A program made the translations under genes and the position numbers. Under the pieces are notes generated by a model. It was not told the origin of the DNA and made no database searches. It saw only the letters and a list, made by a program, of their open reading frames with translations. This document shows positions 13,121-24,467 of a stretch of 64,000 nucleotides of DNA, in pieces (within the stretch, counting starts at the first letter, position 1; each line of letters begins with the position of its first letter). Source of the DNA: Euonymus europaeus (taxonomy: Eukaryota; Streptophyta; Magnoliopsida; Celastrales; Celastraceae); contig OY756958.1 in the NCBI GenBank assembly GCA_963580455.1, positions 12,722,501 to 12,786,500 of the forward strand, written 5' to 3'.

Positions 13121-15360
13121 GTGTACACCGAGCAATTTTGATAGTCCGAAGTTGCACAACTCTTTCTATGGTGAAGCTTTTAATGTTTTTGTCAATTTGT
13201 CATAGAAAGTTAGGGTTTTGGAATCAAAATAATCCAGGAAGCATATACTCCTAAAATTTGACATAGAAGAACAATAAAAAGTGTACACCGAGCAATTTTG
13301 ATGATGAGAAGTTGCTCAACTCTCTCTATGGAGGAGCTTTTAACGTTTTTATCCATTTGTCTTATAAAGTTGGTGTTTTCGCATTGAAATAATCTAGGAA
13401 GCTTATACTCGTAAAATTTGACATTTAAGAACAATAAAAAGTGTGTACCGAGCAACTTTTATAGTCCGAAGTTGCTCAACTGATTCTATGGAGGAGCTTT
13501 AAACGATTTTGTCCATTTGTCATAGAAAGTTGGGGTTTTGGCATCGAAATAATCTAGGAAGCTTATACTCGTAAAATTTGACATATAATAACAATAAAAA
13601 GTGTACACCGAGCAACTTTTATGGTCCGAAGTTGCTCAACTCTCTCTATGGAGTAGCTTTGAAGGGTTTTATCGATTTGTCATAGAAAGTTGGAGTTTTG
13701 GAATCGAAATAATTTAGGAAGCTTATACTCGTAAAATTTGACATAGAATAACAATAAAAAGTGTACACCGAGCAACTTTTATGGTCCGAAGTTGCTCAAC
13801 TCTCTCTATGGAGGAGCTTTAAACGGTTTTGTCCATTTGTCATAGAAAGTTGGGGTTTTCTAATCTAAATAATTTAGGAGGCTTATACTCGTAAAATTTG
13901 ACATAGAAGAACAGTAAAAAGTGTACACCGAGCAATTTTGATAGTCCGAAGTTGCACAACTGTCTCTATGGTATAGCTTTTAATGTTTTTGTCAATTTGT
14001 CATACAAAGTTGGGGTTTTGGAATCAAATTAATCCAGGAAGCATATACTAGTAAAATTTGATATGGAAGAACAATAAAAAGTGTACACCGAGCAATTTTG
14101 ATGATGAGAAGTTGCTCAACTCTCTATATGGAAGAGCTTTTAACGTTTTTATCCATTTGTCTTATAAAGTTGGTGCTTTCGCATTAAAATAATCTAAGAA
14201 GCTTATACTCGTAAAATTTGACATTTAAGAACAATAAAAAGTGTGTACAGAGCAACTTTGATAGTCCGAAGTTTCTCAACTGATTCTATGGAGGAGCTTC
14301 AAACGGTTTTGTCCATTTGTCAAAGAAAGTTGGGGTTTTGGCATCGAAATAAACTAAAAAACTTATACTCGTAAAATTTGACATAGAAGAACAATAAAAA
14401 GTGTACACCGAGCAACTTTGATAGTCCGAAGTTGCTCAACTGACTCTATGGAGTAGCTTTAAACGGTTTTGTCCATTTCTCATAGAAAGTTGGGGTTTTC
14501 GAATCGAAATAATTTAGGAAGCTTATACTCGTAAAATTTGACATAGAAGACCAAGAAAAAGTGTACACCGAGCAACTTTGATAGTTCGAAGTTGCTCAAC
14601 TGACTCTATGGAGGAGCTTTAAACAGTTTTGTCCATTTTTCATAGAAAGCTGGCGTTTTGGCATCGAAATAATCTAGGAAGCTTATACTCGTAAAATTTG
14701 ACATAGAAGAACAATAAAAAGTGTACACCGAGCAATTTTGATAGTCCGAAGTTGCACAACTCTTTCTATGGTGGAGCTTTTAATGTTTTTTTCAATTTGT
14801 CATAGAAAGTTGGAGTTTTCGAATTGAAATAATTTAGGAAGCTTATACTCTTAAAATTTGAGATAGAATAACAATAAAAAGTGTACACCGAGCAACTTTT
14901 ATGGTCCGAGGTTGCTCAACTCTCTCTATGGAGGAGCTTTAAACGGTTTTGTCCATTTGTCATAGAAAGTTGGACTTTTGGAATCGAAATAATTTAGGAA
15001 GCTTATACTCGTAAAATTTGACATAGAATAACAATAAAAATTGTACACCGAGCAACTTTCATGGTCCGAAGTTGCTCAACTCTCTCTATGGAGTAGCTTT
15101 AAAGGGTTTTGTCCATTTCTCAAAGAAAGTTGGAGTTTTCGAATCGAAATAATTTAGGAAGCTTATACTCGTAAAATTTGACATAGAATAACAATAAAAA
15201 GTGTACACCGAGCAACTTTTATGGTCCGAAGTTGCTCAACTCTCTCTATGGACGAGCTTTAAACGGTTTTGTCCATTTTCCAGAGAAAGTTGGGGTTTTG
15301 GAATCGAAATAATTTAGGAAGCTTATACTCGTAAAATTTGACATAGAAGAACAATAAAAA
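13121..15360 (+). repeat. 17-mer HOR, shortened unit (14 monomers)
   Basis: m1-m14 in register (2240 bp). The next monomer, at 15361, has the TTACGG variant of m15 but the CCTAAAATTTG end of m1 and is followed directly by m2. The m16, m17 and m1 positions are therefore skipped, as expected from an unequal exchange between the similar m15 and m1 monomers. One m1 variant is GGTGAAGC near 13173; another local variant is ATAAACTAAAAAACTT near 14349. Confidence 0.75.
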
Positions 15361-17440
15361 GTGTACACCGAGCAATTTTGATAGTCCGAAGTTGCACAAC
15401 TCTTTCTATGGTGGAGCTTTTAATGTTTTTGTCAATTTGTCATAGAAAGTTACGGTTTTGGAATCAAAATAATCCAGGAAGCATATACTCCTAAAATTTG
15501 ACATAGAAGAACAATAAAAAGTGTACACCGAGCAATTTTGATGATGAGAAGTTGCTCAACTCTCTCTATGGAGGAGCTTTTAACGTTTTTATCCATTTGT
15601 CTTATAAAGTTGGTGTTTTCGCATTGAAATAATCTAGGAAGCTTATACTCGTAAAATTTGACATTTAAGAACAATAAAAAGTGTGTACCGAGCAACTTTG
15701 ATAGTCCGAAGTTGCTCAACTGATTCTATGGAGGAGCTTTAAACGATTTTGTCCATTTGTCATAGAAAGTTGGGGTTTTGGCATCGAAATAATCTAGGAA
15801 ACTTATACTCGTAAAATTTGACATAGAATAACAATAAAAAGTGTACACCGAGCAACTTTTATGGTCCGAAGTTGCTCAACTCTCTCTATGGAGTAGCTTT
15901 GAAGGGTTTTGTCGATTTGTCATAGAAAGTTGGAGTTTTGGAATCGAAATAATTTAGGAAGCTTATACTCATAAAATTTGACATAGAATAACAATAAAAA
16001 GTGTACACCGAGCAACTTTTATGGTCCGAAGTTGCTCAACTCTCTCTATGGAGGAGCTTTAAACGGTTTTGTCCATTTGTCATAGAAAGTTGGGGTTTTC
16101 TAATCTAAATAATTTAGGAGGCTTATACTTGTAAAATTTGACATAGAAGAACAATAAAAAGTGTACACCGAGCAATTTTGATAGTCCGAAGTTGCACAAC
16201 TCTCTCTATGGTATAGCTTTTAATGTTTTTGTCAATTTGTCATACAAAGTTGGGGTTTTGCAATCAAATTAATCCAGGAAGCATATACTAGTAAAATTTG
16301 ATATGGAAGAACAATAAAAAGTGTACACCGAGCAATTTTGATGATGAGAAGTTGCTCAACTCTCTATATGGAAGAGCTTTTAACGTTTTTATCCATTTGT
16401 CTTATAAAGTTGGTGCTTTCGCATTAAAATAATCTAAGAAGCTTATACTCGTAAAATTTGACATTTAAGAACAATAAAAAGTGTGTACGGAGCAACTTTG
16501 ATAGTCCGAAGTTGCTCAACTGATTCTATGGAAGAGCTTCAAACGGTTTTGTCCATTTGTCAAAGAAAGTTGGGGTTTTGGCATCGAAATAATCTAAAAA
16601 GCTTATACTCGTAAAATTTGACATAGAAGAACAATAAAAAGTGTACACCGAGCAACTTTGATAGTCCGAAGTTGCTCAACTGACTCTATGGAGTAGCTTT
16701 AAACGGTTTTGTCCATTTGTCATAGAAAGTTGGGGTTTTCGAATCGAAATAATTTAGGAAGCTTATACTCGTAAAATTTGACATAGAAGACCAAGAAAAA
16801 GTGTACACCGAGCAACTTTGATAGTTCGAAGTTGCTCAACTGACTCTATGGAGGAGCTTTAAACAGTTTTGTCCATTTTTCATAGAAAGCTGGCGTTTTG
16901 GCATCGAAATAATCTAGGAAGCTTATACTCGTAAAATTTGACATAGAAGAACAATAAAAAGTGTACACCGAGCAATTTTGATAGTCCGAAGTTGCACAAC
17001 TCTTTCTATGGTGGAGCTTTTAATGTTTTTTTCAATTTGTCATAGAAAGTTGGAGTTTTCGAATTGAAATAATTTAGGAAGCTTATACTCTTAAAATTTG
17101 AGATAGAATAACAATAAAAAGTGTACACCGAGCAACTTTTATGGTCCGAGGTTGCTCAACTCTCTCTATGGAGGAGCTTTAAACGGTTTTGTCCATTTGT
17201 CATAGAAAGTTGGACTTTTGGAATCGAAATAATTTAGGAAGCTTATACTCGTAAAATTTGACATAGAATAACAATAAAAATTGTACACCGAGCAACTTTT
17301 ATGGTCCGAAGTTGCTCAACTCTCTCTATGGAGTAGCTTTAAAGGGTTTTGTCCATTTGTCATAGAAAGTTGGAGTTTTGGAATCGAAATAATTTAGGAA
17401 GCTTATAATCGTAAAATTTGACATAGAAGAACAATAAAAA
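15361..17440 (+). repeat. 17-mer HOR, shortened unit (13 monomers)
   Basis: Starts with the m15/m1 hybrid at 15361 and runs through m2-m13 (m13 at 17281, ATTGTACACCG). It is followed at 17441 by an m1-type monomer, so m14-m17 are missing. The length is 2080 bp, or 13 x 160. Variant order within the retained monomers matches the neighbouring units. Confidence 0.72.
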
Positions 17441-19391
17441 GTGTACACCGAGCAATTTTGATAGTCCGAAGTTGCACAACTCTTTCTATGGTGGAGCTTT
17501 TAATGTTTTTGTCAATTTGTCATAGAAAGTTAGGGTTTTCGAATCAAAATAATCCAGGAAGCATATACTCCTAAAATTTGACATAGAAGAACAATAAAAA
17601 GTGTACACCGAGCAATTTTGATGATGAGAAGTTGCTCAACTCTCTCTATGGAGGAGCTTTTAACGTTTTTATCCATTTGTCTTATAAAGTTGGTGTTTTC
17701 GCATTGAAATAATCTAGGAAGCTTATACTCGTAAAATTTGACATTTAAGAACAATAAAAAGTGTGTACCGAGCAACTTTGATAGTCCGAAGTTGCTCAAC
17801 TGATTCTATGGAGGAGCTTTAAACGGTTTTGTCCATTTGTCATAGAAAGTTGGGGTTTTGGCATCGAAATAATCTAGGAAGCTTATACTCGTAAAATTTG
17901 ACATAGAATAATAATAAAAAGTGTACACCGAGCAACTTTTATGGTCCGAAGTTGCTCAACTCTCTCTATGGAGTAGCTTTAAAGGGTTTTGTCGATTTGT
18001 CAAAGAAAGTTGGAGTTTTGGAATCGAAATAATTTAGGAAGCTTATACTCCTAAAATTTGACATAGAATAACAATAAAAAGTGTACACCGAGCAACTTTT
18101 TTGGTCCGAAGTTGCTCAACTCTCTGTATGGACGAGTTTTAAACGGTTTTGTCCATTTGCCAGAGAAAGTTGGGGTTTTGGAATCGAAATAATTTAGGAA
18201 GCTTATACTCGTAAAATTTGACATAGAAGAACAATAAAAAGTTTACACCGAGCAATTTTGATAGTCCGAAGTTGCACAACTCTCTCTATGGTATAGCTTT
18301 TATTGTTTTTGTCAATTTGTCATACAAAGTTGGGGTTTTGGAATCAAATTAATCCAGGAAGCATATACTCGTAAAATTTGATATAAAAGAACAATAAAAA
18401 GTGTACACCGAGCAATTTTGATGATGAGAAGTTGCTCAACTCTCTATATGGAAGAGCTTTTAACGTTTTTATCCATTTGTCTTATAAAGTTGGTGTTTTC
18501 GCATTGAAATAATCTAGGAAGCTTATACTCGTAAAATTTGACATTTAAGAACAATAAAAAGTGTGTACCGAGCAACTTTGATAGTCCGAAGTTGCTCAAC
18601 TGATTCTATGGAGGAGCTTCAAACGGTTTTGTCCATTTGTCAAAGAAAGTTGGGGTTTTGGCATTGAAATAATCTAGGAAGCTTATACTCGTAAAATTTG
18701 ACATAGAAGAACAATAAAAAGTGTACACCGAGCAACTTTGGTAGTCCGAAGTTGCTCAACTGACTCTATGGAGTAGCTTTAAACGGTTTTGTCCATTTGT
18801 CATAGAAAGTTGGGGTTTTCGAATCGAAATAATTTAGGTAGCTTATACTCGTAAAATTTGACATAGAATAACAATAAAAAGTGTACACCGAGCAACTTTG
18901 ATAGTTCGAAGTTGCTCAACTGACTCTATGGAGGAGCTTTAAACAGTTTTGTCCATTTTTCATAGAAAGTTGGCGTTTTGGCATCGAAATAATCTAGGAA
19001 GCTTATACTCGTAAAATTTGACATAGAAGAACAATAAAAAGTGTACACCGAGCAATTTTGATAGTCCGAAGTTGCACAACTCTTTCTATGGTGGAGCTTT
19101 TAATGTTTTTTTCAATTTGTCATAGAAAGTTGGAGTTTTCGATTCGAAATAATTTAGGAAGCTTATACTCGTAAAATTTGAGATAGAATAACAATAAAAA
19201 GTGTACACCGAGCAACTTTTATGGTCCGAAGTTGCTCAACTCTCTCTATGGAGGAGCTTTAAACGGTTTTGTCCATTTGTCATAGAAAGTTGGACTTTTG
19301 GAATCGAAATAATTTAGGTAGCTTATACTCGTAAAATTTGACATAGAATAACAATAAAAATTGTACACCGAGCAACTTTTATGGTCCGAAG
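17441..19391 (+). repeat. 17-mer HOR, unit interrupted by the LTR
   Basis: m1, m2, m3 and m4 (17441-18080) are followed by a GGACGAG monomer with CCAGAG (m14/m17 class, at 18081) in place of m5. Then come m6-m12 and the first 31 bases of m13 (ATTGTACACCG at 19360). The split m13 continues at 21779 with GGAGTAGCTTTAAAGGG, the expected m13 body. Confidence 0.72.
19387..19391. repeat. Target-site duplication, left copy (CGAAG)
   Basis: CGAAG is the last satellite sequence before the inserted element and is repeated at 21774-21778 right after it. Five-base duplications are usual for LTR-retrotransposon integrase. Removing one copy plus the element restores an exact 160-bp monomer. Confidence 0.9.
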
Positions 19392-19910
19392 AGAAATCAC
19401 TAGGCTAACACAAGAGGGGGGTGAATTGTGTTTTAAAAAACTAAGTATAAACCCCAAGTACAAAACCACAACCTAAAAACTCACAAATGATTAAGGCAAT
19501 GTCAAGAATGCAAATCTGCGCACTAATCGTGTAAATGCAATTTGACCTAGCAATTCAACTCGGAATGTAACGAAATTTGATATGCAATATTACAACACCT
19601 CAATGAACACTATATCAAAAATTCAGCTCAAAATTCAAAGTCTAGCTATATGAAAAATTCACGGACAGATTGGTATTCTGGAAAATTAACAATCAAAAGT
19701 ATACCTAGAATTTACTAATCACAAGTTGTTCAACCACAAGCAATATCCCAACAAGCAATGGCAGCAAGCAACACCCTAATATCAACTTCTAAGGCACACA
19801 AATCACCAATAACACCAATAGAATGATAATAAAAAATAAGTCACTACAAGGCAGCAAGTCTAACAAACATACAAGCAAGGAAATCAAAATAGTGTGCACA
19901 AGGATATATA

Positions 19911-19938
19911 GTGGTTCGGTGCTCACACCTACATCCAC
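19911..19938 (-). other. Conserved R/U5-like block of the LTR
   Basis: On the minus strand it reads GTGGATGTAGG, a short spacer, then CACCGAACCAC, followed by TATATATCCTTGTG. From memory, this GTGGATGTAGG...CGAACCAC arrangement recurs in the transcribed part of many plant copia LTRs, where it sits downstream of the TATA box. Its location here, about 230 bases downstream of the TATA candidate, fits. The function is unknown to me. Confidence 0.45.
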
Positions 19939-20156
19939 TACCTAAGCCCTCAAGCTTAGGATTTCCCAATCCACTAAAGGATATATGTGGTTTTGCAAGT
20001 TCACCACAAACTTAGGGTTTCCAAGAACACCCCAAACTTGTACACCAACAAGGTTTGAAGCTAACCTTAAACTTTCACACACCTCTCAAAGGAAATGCCC
20101 TCAAAAGGGACTTTTACAAGTATTTGGATTTTGGTTCTCTCAAGATTAGCTCTAGG

Positions 20157-20166
20157 CTATATATAG
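20157..20166 (-). promoter_or_regulatory. Probable LTR TATA box
   Basis: CTATATATAG, a self-complementary TATA-type core, lies about 1.6 kb from the 5' end of the LTR on the element's own strand. This would make a long U3 (about 20167-21773) and place transcription start some 30 bases further along the minus strand, near 20125. I see no canonical AATAAA downstream on that strand. Assigned by motif and position only. Confidence 0.5.
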
Positions 20167-21610
20167 TTGGAGAACACTCAAATTCACAAGATGTTGCTCA
20201 AATGGGTTTGGATTCAAATGTGTAGCAAACACTCTTGTAATCTCACACAAAGCTCACACTGGATCAAGAATAGGTTTAGGTAAAGCTTTGTTGAAGAACT
20301 CTCAAGAACACACCAAGAGTACCCAAGGGTATAAAGATTTTGGGGTGGTTCAAGGAGTTTTTGGATCTCTCTTTCAAATAGGAAGATGATGGCTTGAATG
20401 TAATCAAAGTGGTAGCAAGAGATCGCAAGGAAGAAGCTTGAATCAAGAAGATGAAGTTGAGAGCAAGTAAGCTTGAACACTTAGAAAAAAATCTGCAAAT
20501 GCTTCTTCTACCTTGCAAGAATGGTCAACCCTTCTCTCTTCAAAACAAACAAAAGCCAACTCAGCCATTGGATCAATACATCTTCAAATCTTAGCCCTTG
20601 AAGCTACTTTAAATCTGGACCTTTCTTTAATTCAAATGAAATTGATCTCAGCCATTGAAGATCAAGCCGTTGGTCATATTTCTCCAAGAGTTGTCATTTT
20701 AAGTTGCACCTTGTTTGGATCAATCAAATGAGTCATCTTCATGAAGCAATTCTCTCTCAAGGAATGCCAAACAAGTCCATCTTAAATTCTGGAAAATATT
20801 ATAACTTTAGGTCATCATGTCTCTCCCTTGTCTCTTCCTTGTCTCCATAGTGCAAGTGTTAGGCACACTACCAACCAAGTATTTCAAACTTGTATTCCCT
20901 CTACTTTGTTGACTCCAAAACAAATAATAAAGCTTCTAGAAGTTCTTGAGTTAATTCTCCAGCAATAATAACACAAGGCACATGGCTGGAACCATTTCTT
21001 GCACACAAAGTGTCAAACTTGAACCAAATAGGGTTGACCATGTCCAAACTTGTCTAAATGAGCTTCAAATCATGATGCACAAATTTTCTCAATAGAATCA
21101 GCTTCATGATACTTCAAATAGGCTCATGATGATCAGTTGATTAAGCCTACAAAAATAATAGATGACAAAACATCCCATTTTTGCTTGTAAGCTCAAAGAG
21201 CTTCAATGCTAGCACTTAGGTTAATCAACATGTTATAAGCTTAATAAAATTCAAGTAAGCACATGATAAATCATTTCATATATAATTGAATGTGCATACA
21301 AAATTTCACTTATAACTGAGGTCATTTGGTCATTCAATTTGATCATGCAAATCTCAACTAGCCCAGTTTAATGACTGCACAGGTGAATTTATTTCAACAG
21401 ACAAATTGAACCTGATAAACTTAAAATTGACCTGACACTATTTGACAATGAAAAATTCCAGAGTGTCTTAAATAATTTTAAGAAAAAGAATCAAGTCAAT
21501 CAGAGCTCATATGAATAAGTTATGACTGTTCAACCAACGTGTGCGCAGTGTGATGTTGTGACAGATTTTAGCATCGAAAAATAATTCAGTCCAGATTCAT
21601 CCAATTTATA

Positions 21611-21630
21611 TCAAACATGATCAAACATGA
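21611..21630. repeat. Two tandem 10-bp copies in the U3 of the LTR
   Basis: TCAAACATGA occurs twice in direct succession (21611-21620 and 21621-21630). Short tandem repeats in U3 are common enhancer-like features of LTRs, but two copies may be chance. Nothing else stands out in 20740-21760, which is plain A/T-rich U3. Confidence 0.4.
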
Positions 21631-21773
21631 TTCCAAAGATATATAATGAAGCTTAAATCAGTAGATATAATTTATTTCATGATTTATCCAAATTCATCCA
21701 AAGTTAAGCACAATCAAATAGTCCAATATGTATTTTTGCATCAAAACACAAATGTAGGACTTATGGTCCAACA

Positions 21774-21778
21774 CGAAG
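21774..21778. repeat. Target-site duplication, right copy (CGAAG)
   Basis: CGAAG directly follows the CCAACA end of the LTR, is identical to 19387-19391, and is continuous with TTGCTCAACTC of the resumed satellite. Confidence 0.9.
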
Positions 21779-23187
21779 TTGCTCAACTCTCACTATGGAG
21801 TAGCTTTAAAGGGTTTTGTCCATTTGTCATAGAAAGTTGGAGTTTTGGAATCGAAATAATTTAGGAAGCTTATACTCGTAAAATTTGACATAGAATAACA
21901 ATAAAAAGTGTACACCGAGCAACTTTTATGGTCCGAAGTTGCTCAACTCTCTCTATGGACGAACTTTAAACGGTTTTGTCCATTTTCCAGAGAAAGTTGG
22001 GCTTTTGGAATCGAAATAATTTAGGAAGCTTATACTCGTAAAATTTGACATAGAAGAACAATAAAAAGTGTACACCGAGCAATTTTGATAGTCCGAAGTT
22101 GCACAACTCTTTCTATGGTGGAGCTTTTAATGTTTTTGTCAATTTGTCATAGAAAGTTAGGGTTTTGGAATGAAAATAATCCAGGAAGTATATACTCATA
22201 AAATTTGACATAGAAGAACAATAAAAAGTGTACACCGAGCAATTTTGATGATGAGAAGTTGCTCAACTCTCTCTATGGAGGAGCTTTTAACGTTTTTATC
22301 CATTTGTCTTATAAAGTTGGTGTTTTCGCATTGAAATAATCTAGGAAGCTTATACTCGTAAAATTTGACATTTAAGAACAATAAAAAGTGTGTACCGAGC
22401 AACTTTGATAGTCCGAAGTTGCTCAACTGATTCTATGGAGGAGCTTTAAATGGTTTTGTCTATTTGTCATAGAAAGTTGGGGTTTTGGCATCGAAATAAT
22501 CTAGGAAGCTTATACTTGTAAAATTTGACATAGAATAACAATAAAAAGTGTACACCGAGCAACTCTTATGGTCCGAAGTTGCTCAACTCTCTCTATGGAG
22601 TAGCTTTAAAGGGTTTTGTCCATTTGTCATAGAAAGTTGGAGTTTTGGAATCGAAATAATTTAGGAAGCTTATACTCGTAAAATTTGACATAGAATAACA
22701 ATAAAAAGTGTACACCGAGCAACTTTTATGGTCCGAAGTTGCTCAACTCTCTCTATGGACGAGCTTTAAACGGTTTTGTCCATTTTCCAGAGAAAGTTGG
22801 GGTTTTGGAATCGAAATAATTTAGGAAGCTTATACTCATAAAATTTGACATAGAAGAACAATAAAAAGTGTACACCGAGCAATTTTGATAGTCCGAAGTT
22901 GCACAACTCTTTCTATGGTGAAGCTTTTAATGTTTTTGTCAATTTGTCATAGAAAGTTAGGGTTTTGGAATCAAAATAATCCAGGAAGCATATACTCCTA
23001 AAATTTGACATAGAAGAACAATAAAAAGTGTACACCGAGCAATTTTGATAGTCCGAAGTTGCACAACTCTTTCTATGGTGGAGCTTTTATTGTTTTTGTC
23101 AATTTGTCATAGAAAGTTAGGGTTTTGGAATCAAAATAATCCAGGAAGCATATACTCATAAAATTTAACATAGAAGAACAACAAAAA
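21779..23187 (+). repeat. 17-mer-type monomers resuming after the LTR
   Basis: The end of m13 is followed by a GGACGAAC/CCAGAG monomer (21908), m1 (22068), m2 (22228), m3 (22388, GTGTGTACCG with TTTAAATGG), m4-like (22548, TTAAAGGG), the GGACGAGC/CCAGAG class (22708), m1 (22868, GGTGAAGC) and another m1/m15 (23028). The order is a contracted version of the 17-mer. The variants TTTAAATGG (about 22446) and ATACTTGTAAAA (about 22512) recur at 62910 and 62978. Confidence 0.7.
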
Positions 23188-24467
23188 GTGTACACCGAGC
23201 AATTTTGATGATGAGAAGTTGCTCAACTCTCTCTATGGAGGAGCTTTTAACGTTTTTATCCATTTGTCTTATAAAGTTGGTGTTTTCGAATTGAAATAAT
23301 TTAGGAAGCTTATACTCTAAAAATTTGAGATAGAATAACAATAAAAAGTGTACACCGAGCAACTTTTATGGTCCGAGGTTGCTCAACTCTCTCAATGGAG
23401 GAGCTTTAAACGGTTTTGTCCATTTGTCATAGAAAGTTGGGGTTTTGGAATCGAAATAATTTAGGAAGCTTATACTCGTAAAATTTGATATAGAAGAACA
23501 AGAAAAAGTGTACACCGAGCTACTTTGATAGTTCGAAGTTGCTCAGCTGACTCTATGGAGGAGCTTTAAACGGTTTTGTCCATTTTTCATAGAAAGTTGG
23601 CGTTTTGGCATCGAAATAATTTAGGAAGCTTATACTCGTAAAATTTGAGATAGAATAACAATGAAAAGTGTACACCGAGCAACTTTTATGGTTCGAAGTT
23701 GCTCAACTCTCTCTATGGAGGAGCTTTAAACGGTTTTGTCCATTTGTCATAGAAAGTTGGACTTTTGGAATCGAAATAATTTAGGAAGCTTATACTCGTA
23801 AAATTTGACATAGAATAACAATAAAAATTGTACACCGAGCAACTTTTATGGTCCGAAGTTGCTCAACTCTCTCTATGGAGTAGCTTTAAAGGGTTTTGTA
23901 CATTTGTCATAGAAAGTTGGTGTTTTGGAATCGAAATAATTTAGGAAGCTTATACTCGTAAAATTTGACATAGAATAACAATAAAAAGTGTACACCGAGC
24001 AACTTTTATTGTCTGAAGTTGCTCAACTCTCTCTATGGAGGAGCTTTAAACGGTTTTGTCCATTTGTCATAGAAAGTTGGACTTTTGGAATCGAAATAAT
24101 TTAGGAAGCTTATACTCGTAAAATTTGACATAGAATAACAATAAAAATTGTACACCGAGCAACTTTTATGGTCCGAAGTTGCTCAACTCTCTCTATGGAG
24201 TAGCTTTAAAGGGTTTTGTACATTTGTCATAGAAAGTTGGTGTTTTGGAATCGAAATAATTTAGGAAGCTTATACTCGTAAAATTTGACATAGAAGAACA
24301 AGAAAAAGTGTACACCGAGCAACTTTGATAGTTCGAAGTTGCTCAACTGACTCTATGGAGGAGCTTTAAACAGTTTTGTCCATTTTTCATAGAAAGTTGG
24401 CGTTTTGGCATCGAAATAATTTAGGAAGCTTATACTCGTAAAATTTGACATAGAAGAACAATAAAAA
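23188..24467 (+). repeat. Transition zone with hybrid monomers
   Basis: The monomer at 23188 begins as the GATGATGAG type (m2/beta). From about 23288 it continues as m11 (CGAATTGAAATAATTT, then TTTGAGATAGAATAAC), so it is a recombinant. It is followed by m12 (23348, GGTCCGAGG), a delta-like monomer (23508), and two copies of a two-monomer group (23668-23987 and 23988-24307), then delta (24308). This zone mixes 17-mer types (m11-m13) with the delta and epsilon types that dominate from 24468 onward. Confidence 0.7.
23668..24307 (+). repeat. Tandem 320-bp dimer duplication
   Basis: An epsilon-class monomer (GGACTTTTGG) plus an ATTGTACACCG monomer with the private variants TTTTGTACATTTG and TTGGTGTTTTGG occurs twice in succession (23668-23987 and 23988-24307). 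The copies differ slightly, for example TTATTGTCTG at about 24007. Confidence 0.7.

Larger units (their letters stand above)
1..19391 (+). repeat. 160-bp satellite array, left arm
   Basis: Uninterrupted head-to-tail copies of a 160-bp monomer. Each monomer starts near GTGTACACCGAGC and ends near ACATAGAAGAACAATAAAAA. Landmarks recur every 160 bp: GAGCAACTT, CCGAAGTTGCTCAACTC, TATGGAGGAGCTTTAAAC, AGAAAGTTGG, GAAGCTTATACTCGTAAAA. Indels are few (one monomer of 159 bp near 486-644 and one of 158 bp near 5444-5601), so register is almost fixed. All monomers face the same way. There is no coding potential, since the frame shifts by one base per monomer. A/T-rich satellite of this length is typical of plant centromeric or pericentromeric arrays. 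That is inference; no chromatin evidence is in the sequence. The family is not recognised. Confidence 0.98.
19392..21773 (-). mobile_element. Solo LTR of a Ty1/copia-like retrotransposon, minus strand
   Basis: A 2382-bp non-satellite insertion. Read on the minus strand it begins TGTTGGACCATAAGTCC, a canonical LTR start. It ends with a run of six Cs (19415-19420 on the plus strand is GGGGGG), then TTGTGTTAGCCTAGTGATTTCT. The terminus is therefore TG...CT rather than TG...CA, a non-canonical pair known from some plant copia elements. I see no second LTR, primer-binding site, polypurine tract or gag/pol coding, so this is a solo LTR left by LTR-LTR recombination. The C-rich 3' end and the internal block at 19911-19938 resemble plant copia LTRs from memory; the clade is not certain. 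Short reading frames inside it (for example 20214-20480 minus and 20513-20731 plus) have no recognisable product. Confidence 0.85.

Noticed and set aside
20214..20731. Three short frames inside the LTR (20214-20480 and 20276-20518 minus, 20513-20731 plus).
   Set aside because: They overlap each other on both strands, lie just upstream of or over the LTR promoter region, and show no gag, protease, integrase or reverse-transcriptase motif.
19392..21773. Possible complete small element (TRIM or MITE) instead of a solo LTR.
   Set aside because: I saw no direct terminal repeats within the 2382 bp, no terminal inverted repeats, and no primer-binding-site-like motif between two LTRs. The 5-bp target duplication and TGTTGG start fit a single LTR better.
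21646..21864. Plus-strand frame crossing the LTR/satellite junction.
   Set aside because: It is created by the insertion boundary at 21773 and has no plausible product.
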